Of a stretch of DNA of 64,000 nucleotides, positions 62,001 through 64,000 are shown in pieces. Both the position numbers and the translations under genes were made by a program. Location of the stretch: NCBI GenBank assembly GCA_037893245.1, contig JBAIAA010000414.1:434001-498000 (forward strand). Direction: 5' to 3'. The DNA is from Crossaster papposus. Its lineage: Eukaryota; Echinodermata; Asteroidea; Velatida; Solasteridae. Positions within the stretch are counted from its first letter, which is position 1. Every line of letters begins with the position of its first letter. The notes beneath the pieces were generated by a model. It did not search any database, had not been told where the DNA came from, and was given only the letters and a program-made list of their open reading frames with translations.

Positions 62001-63638
62001 AGAAGAACCCTGACAGCCAGAAGATATCAGGCTTGTTGGTATCGTACCAATCTTGAAGGAACTTGAGACGAGTTAGGAAGTCTGTGATGTAGCTACCTAG
62101 GGGTTTGAGGGTGGAGTAGGAACGCTTGGACCACATCTCAGGCACCTGGAGACAAAAAGGTCAAAAACAGCAGAAATGTTAAAATGGCCATTACGTCTAG
62201 ATTCCCTACTCAATGGGCTCTATCGCAATTAATCTTTCAGTAGTACAAATGCTTTGATTTATTTGCCAGCGTTTGTTCGTTTCTCTGTCTGTCTGTTTTT
62301 TGTTGGGGGGGGGGGGGGGGGGGGGTTTGCAAGAAAACTGAAAAAATACTGGAGGAATTTTTAACCAAACTTGGTGGGTAGATAGATTATATTTTCAGAT
62401 TGATCTGGATCCTGATCAGGAATCTGAATCACTTTGAATGATTTTCAAAAACATAGTTGAGGTTGGGCAACATTTGCCAATTGAAGTCGCTATACTAGAC
62501 AACCGGCAATGTCAGGGCATGTTTTTTGCGCTCTATCGAAGCGCCCTTTTCTACTCAGACCTTAATTCTAGGGCAGTCCTAAAAATACTGAATATTTGAA
62601 TATTGGGTGCTTTTGATGAATCCTTGGTTTCATTTATACCAGAAATCAAACCACGATTAGTGACTTTGTCTACCTTGCCAATGAGGAGACTGCTACCCAC
62701 AGCTTCCAGCTCGGATGACATGACCACCGGACCCTTGATGGCTTTCTGCCTAGCTAGGGTGCATTTGATGAATCCTTGTTTTCATTACCAGAATCAAACC
62801 ACGATTAGTGACTTCGTCTACCTTGCCAATGAAGAGACTGCTACACACAGCTTCCAGCTCCAATGACATGACTATAGACCCTTGGTGGCTTTCTGCCTAG
62901 CTAGGGTGCATTTGATGAATCCTTGGTTTCATTACCAGAAATCAAATAACGATTAGTGACTTTGTCTACCTTGCCAATGAGGAGATTGCTACCCACAGCT
63001 TCCAGCTCCGATGACATAACCACCAGACCCTTGATGGCTTTCTGCCTAGCTAGGGTGCATTTGATGAATCCTTGTTTTCATTACCAGAATCAAACCACGA
63101 TTAGTGACTTCGTCTACCTTGCCAATGAAGAGACTGCTACACACAGCTTCCAGCTCCAATGACATGACTATAGACCCTTGGTGGCTTTCTGCCTAGCTAG
63201 GGTGCATTTGATGAATCCTTGGTTTCATTACCAGAAATCAAATAACGATTAGTGACTTTGTCTACCTTGCCAATGAGGAGATTGCTACCCACGGCTTCCA
63301 GCTCCAATGACATAACCACCAGACCCTTGATGGCTTTCTGCCTAGCTAGGGTGCTTTTGATGAATCCTTGGTTTCATTACCAGAAATCAAATAACGATTA
63401 GTGACTTTGTCTATTTTGCCAATGAGGAGACTGCTACCCACAGCTTCTAGCTCCGATGACATAACCACCAGACCCTTGATGGCTTTCTGCCTAGCTAGGA
63501 TGCTTTTGATGAATCCTTGGTTTCATTACCAGAATCAAACTACGATTAGTGACTTTGTCTACCTTGCCAATGAGGAGACTGCTACCCACAGCTTCCAGCT
63601 CCAATGACATGACCACCAGACCCTTAATGGCTTTCTGC
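59029..63638 (-). CDS. Axonemal dynein heavy chain, C-terminal exons (partial gene)
   Basis: This is the 3' end of a dynein heavy chain gene of the DNAH3/7/12 inner-arm type, whose product moves cilia and flagella. The rest lies beyond the window. Minus-strand exons in order are an exon present in seven tandem copies (63638-62674), then 62145-61915, 61752-61661, 60898-60831 and 59219-59029. Phases fit throughout. The product shows [35 protein letters not shown], the conserved [18 protein letters not shown] and [46 protein letters not shown] and the end [11 protein letters not shown]. This region is the C-terminal domain after AAA6. Which DNAH subtype it is cannot be fixed from ~200 residues. 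Confidence 0.92.
60041..60692. mobile_element. Possible degenerate element in a dynein intron
   Basis: The left edge CAGGCCTCGAAATAGTACTAGCCCGG and the right edge, with GCTAGCCCGGTGGGCTACCC and GCAAGGCTTGATATT, look like degraded inverted ends. It includes a CACGTACGTACACG-rich stretch near 60530-60570. Weak evidence. Confidence 0.35.
61038..61395. repeat. Pair of short hairpins in a dynein intron
   Basis: GGTGACAAATGAAATGTTC pairs with GAACATTCCATCTGTCACC (about 61080-61140), and GTGCAATGGAAGTTCTATTC pairs with GAATAGAACTTTGCAGTGC (about 61230-61284). Probably one small non-autonomous element. Confidence 0.5.
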
Positions 63639-63702
63639 CTAACTAGAGTGCTTTTGATGAATCCTTGGTTTCATTACCAGAATCAAACTACGATTAGTGA
63701 CT
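62609..63702 (-). repeat. Tandem array of a dynein exon, seven copies, ~148-bp period
   Basis: Each unit is one exon plus an intron of ~72 nt. Exon copies (76-nt acceptor choice) are 62749-62674, 62896-62822, 63045-62970, 63192-63118, 63341-63266, 63490-63415 and 63638-63563. Copies 1, 3, 5 and 7 have open frames and GT donors. Copies 2 and 4 share a one-base deletion and an in-frame stop, so units 2-3 and 4-5 were duplicated as pairs. Copy 6 has AT instead of GT at its donor. TAGGCAG at each acceptor allows either a 76-nt exon (frame-breaking if two are joined) or a 72-nt exon (frame-keeping). A poly-G tract lies downstream at 62303-62326. Confidence 0.93.
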
Positions 63703-64000
63703 AAAGCCATGTTCGCACTGGACTTAAAATGATAAAGCATACCTAGACGATGGGTCCTTTTCCCATTTTAACTCCAGTGCGGACAGCCTAGGACGTTTTC
63801 CTCTCAGGTACTTCTCCCGAGTCCAGTGGGTACTTCTACCGGCCAACTGCTGCCCGGGAAAACGTCCCTGGTCGCTTTTCCCTAGACGATAAGTCCAGTG
63901 CGAACAGCGCGACTCGGTAAAAACGTCCGAGGAAAACGTCCACCCGGCCCTCCAGTGCAAGGTCACGCTATACAAAGCACTGCGCATGCGCTCTTTGCAT
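63703..64000. mobile_element. Partial element with GCCATGTTCGCACTGG end
   Basis: It begins exactly where the exon array stops. AAGCCATGTTCGCACTGGAC and later AAGTCCAGTGCGAACAG are in inverted orientation, and CCAGTG and GGAAAACGTCC words recur. It runs out of the window, so its far end is unknown. Confidence 0.55.

Overview
The window is animal nuclear DNA. Four intron-rich housekeeping or ciliary genes are spread through a very repeat-dense background. An axonemal dynein gene, tRNA-type SINEs and many palindromic MITEs suggest a marine invertebrate, perhaps an echinoderm, a hemichordate or a similar deuterostome. The phylum is an inference and is not proven by the sequence.

Layout: (1) 1-4.64 kb is a 24-bp satellite with higher-order structure. 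(2) 4.6-11.7 kb has no recognisable gene. It holds foldback elements, hairpins, three copies of one dispersed segment, and minisatellites of 64, 22 and about 16-20 bp. (3) 11.69-31.77 kb (+) is TIMM17, the inner-membrane translocase subunit: seven exons and 168 aa. Its 11.5-kb intron 2 holds a young, whole-looking Ty3/gypsy element (14834-24450) in antisense orientation. (4) 35.73-38.61 kb (-) is RPS23, ribosomal protein uS12: four exons and 145 aa. (5) 38.99-54.36 kb (+) is ATP6AP1/Ac45, the V-ATPase accessory subunit: nine exons and 451 aa. Its start codon lies only about 375 bp from that of RPS23, so the two genes share a divergent promoter region. Its introns hold a G-quadruplex-prone minisatellite and a 99-bp satellite split by a hAT transposon with a perfect 8-bp target duplication. 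(6) 59.03-63.64 kb (-) is the 3' end of an axonemal dynein heavy chain gene (DNAH3/7/12 type). One of its exons is repeated seven times in tandem.

TIMM17 and RPS23 are tail to tail, RPS23 and ATP6AP1 head to head, and ATP6AP1 and the dynein tail to tail. The genes act in separate processes: mitochondrial import, translation, vacuolar acidification and ciliary motility. Only the RPS23-ATP6AP1 pair looks as if it may be co-regulated. All four reading frames were derived by joining exons at GT/AG sites, and the exon phases add up exactly.

The strongest points for a second look are the tandem dynein exon array, the RPS23/ATP6AP1 head-to-head pair, and several MITE families flanked by TTAA (piggyBac-like). 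The termini of one such family may have seeded the 99-bp satellite.
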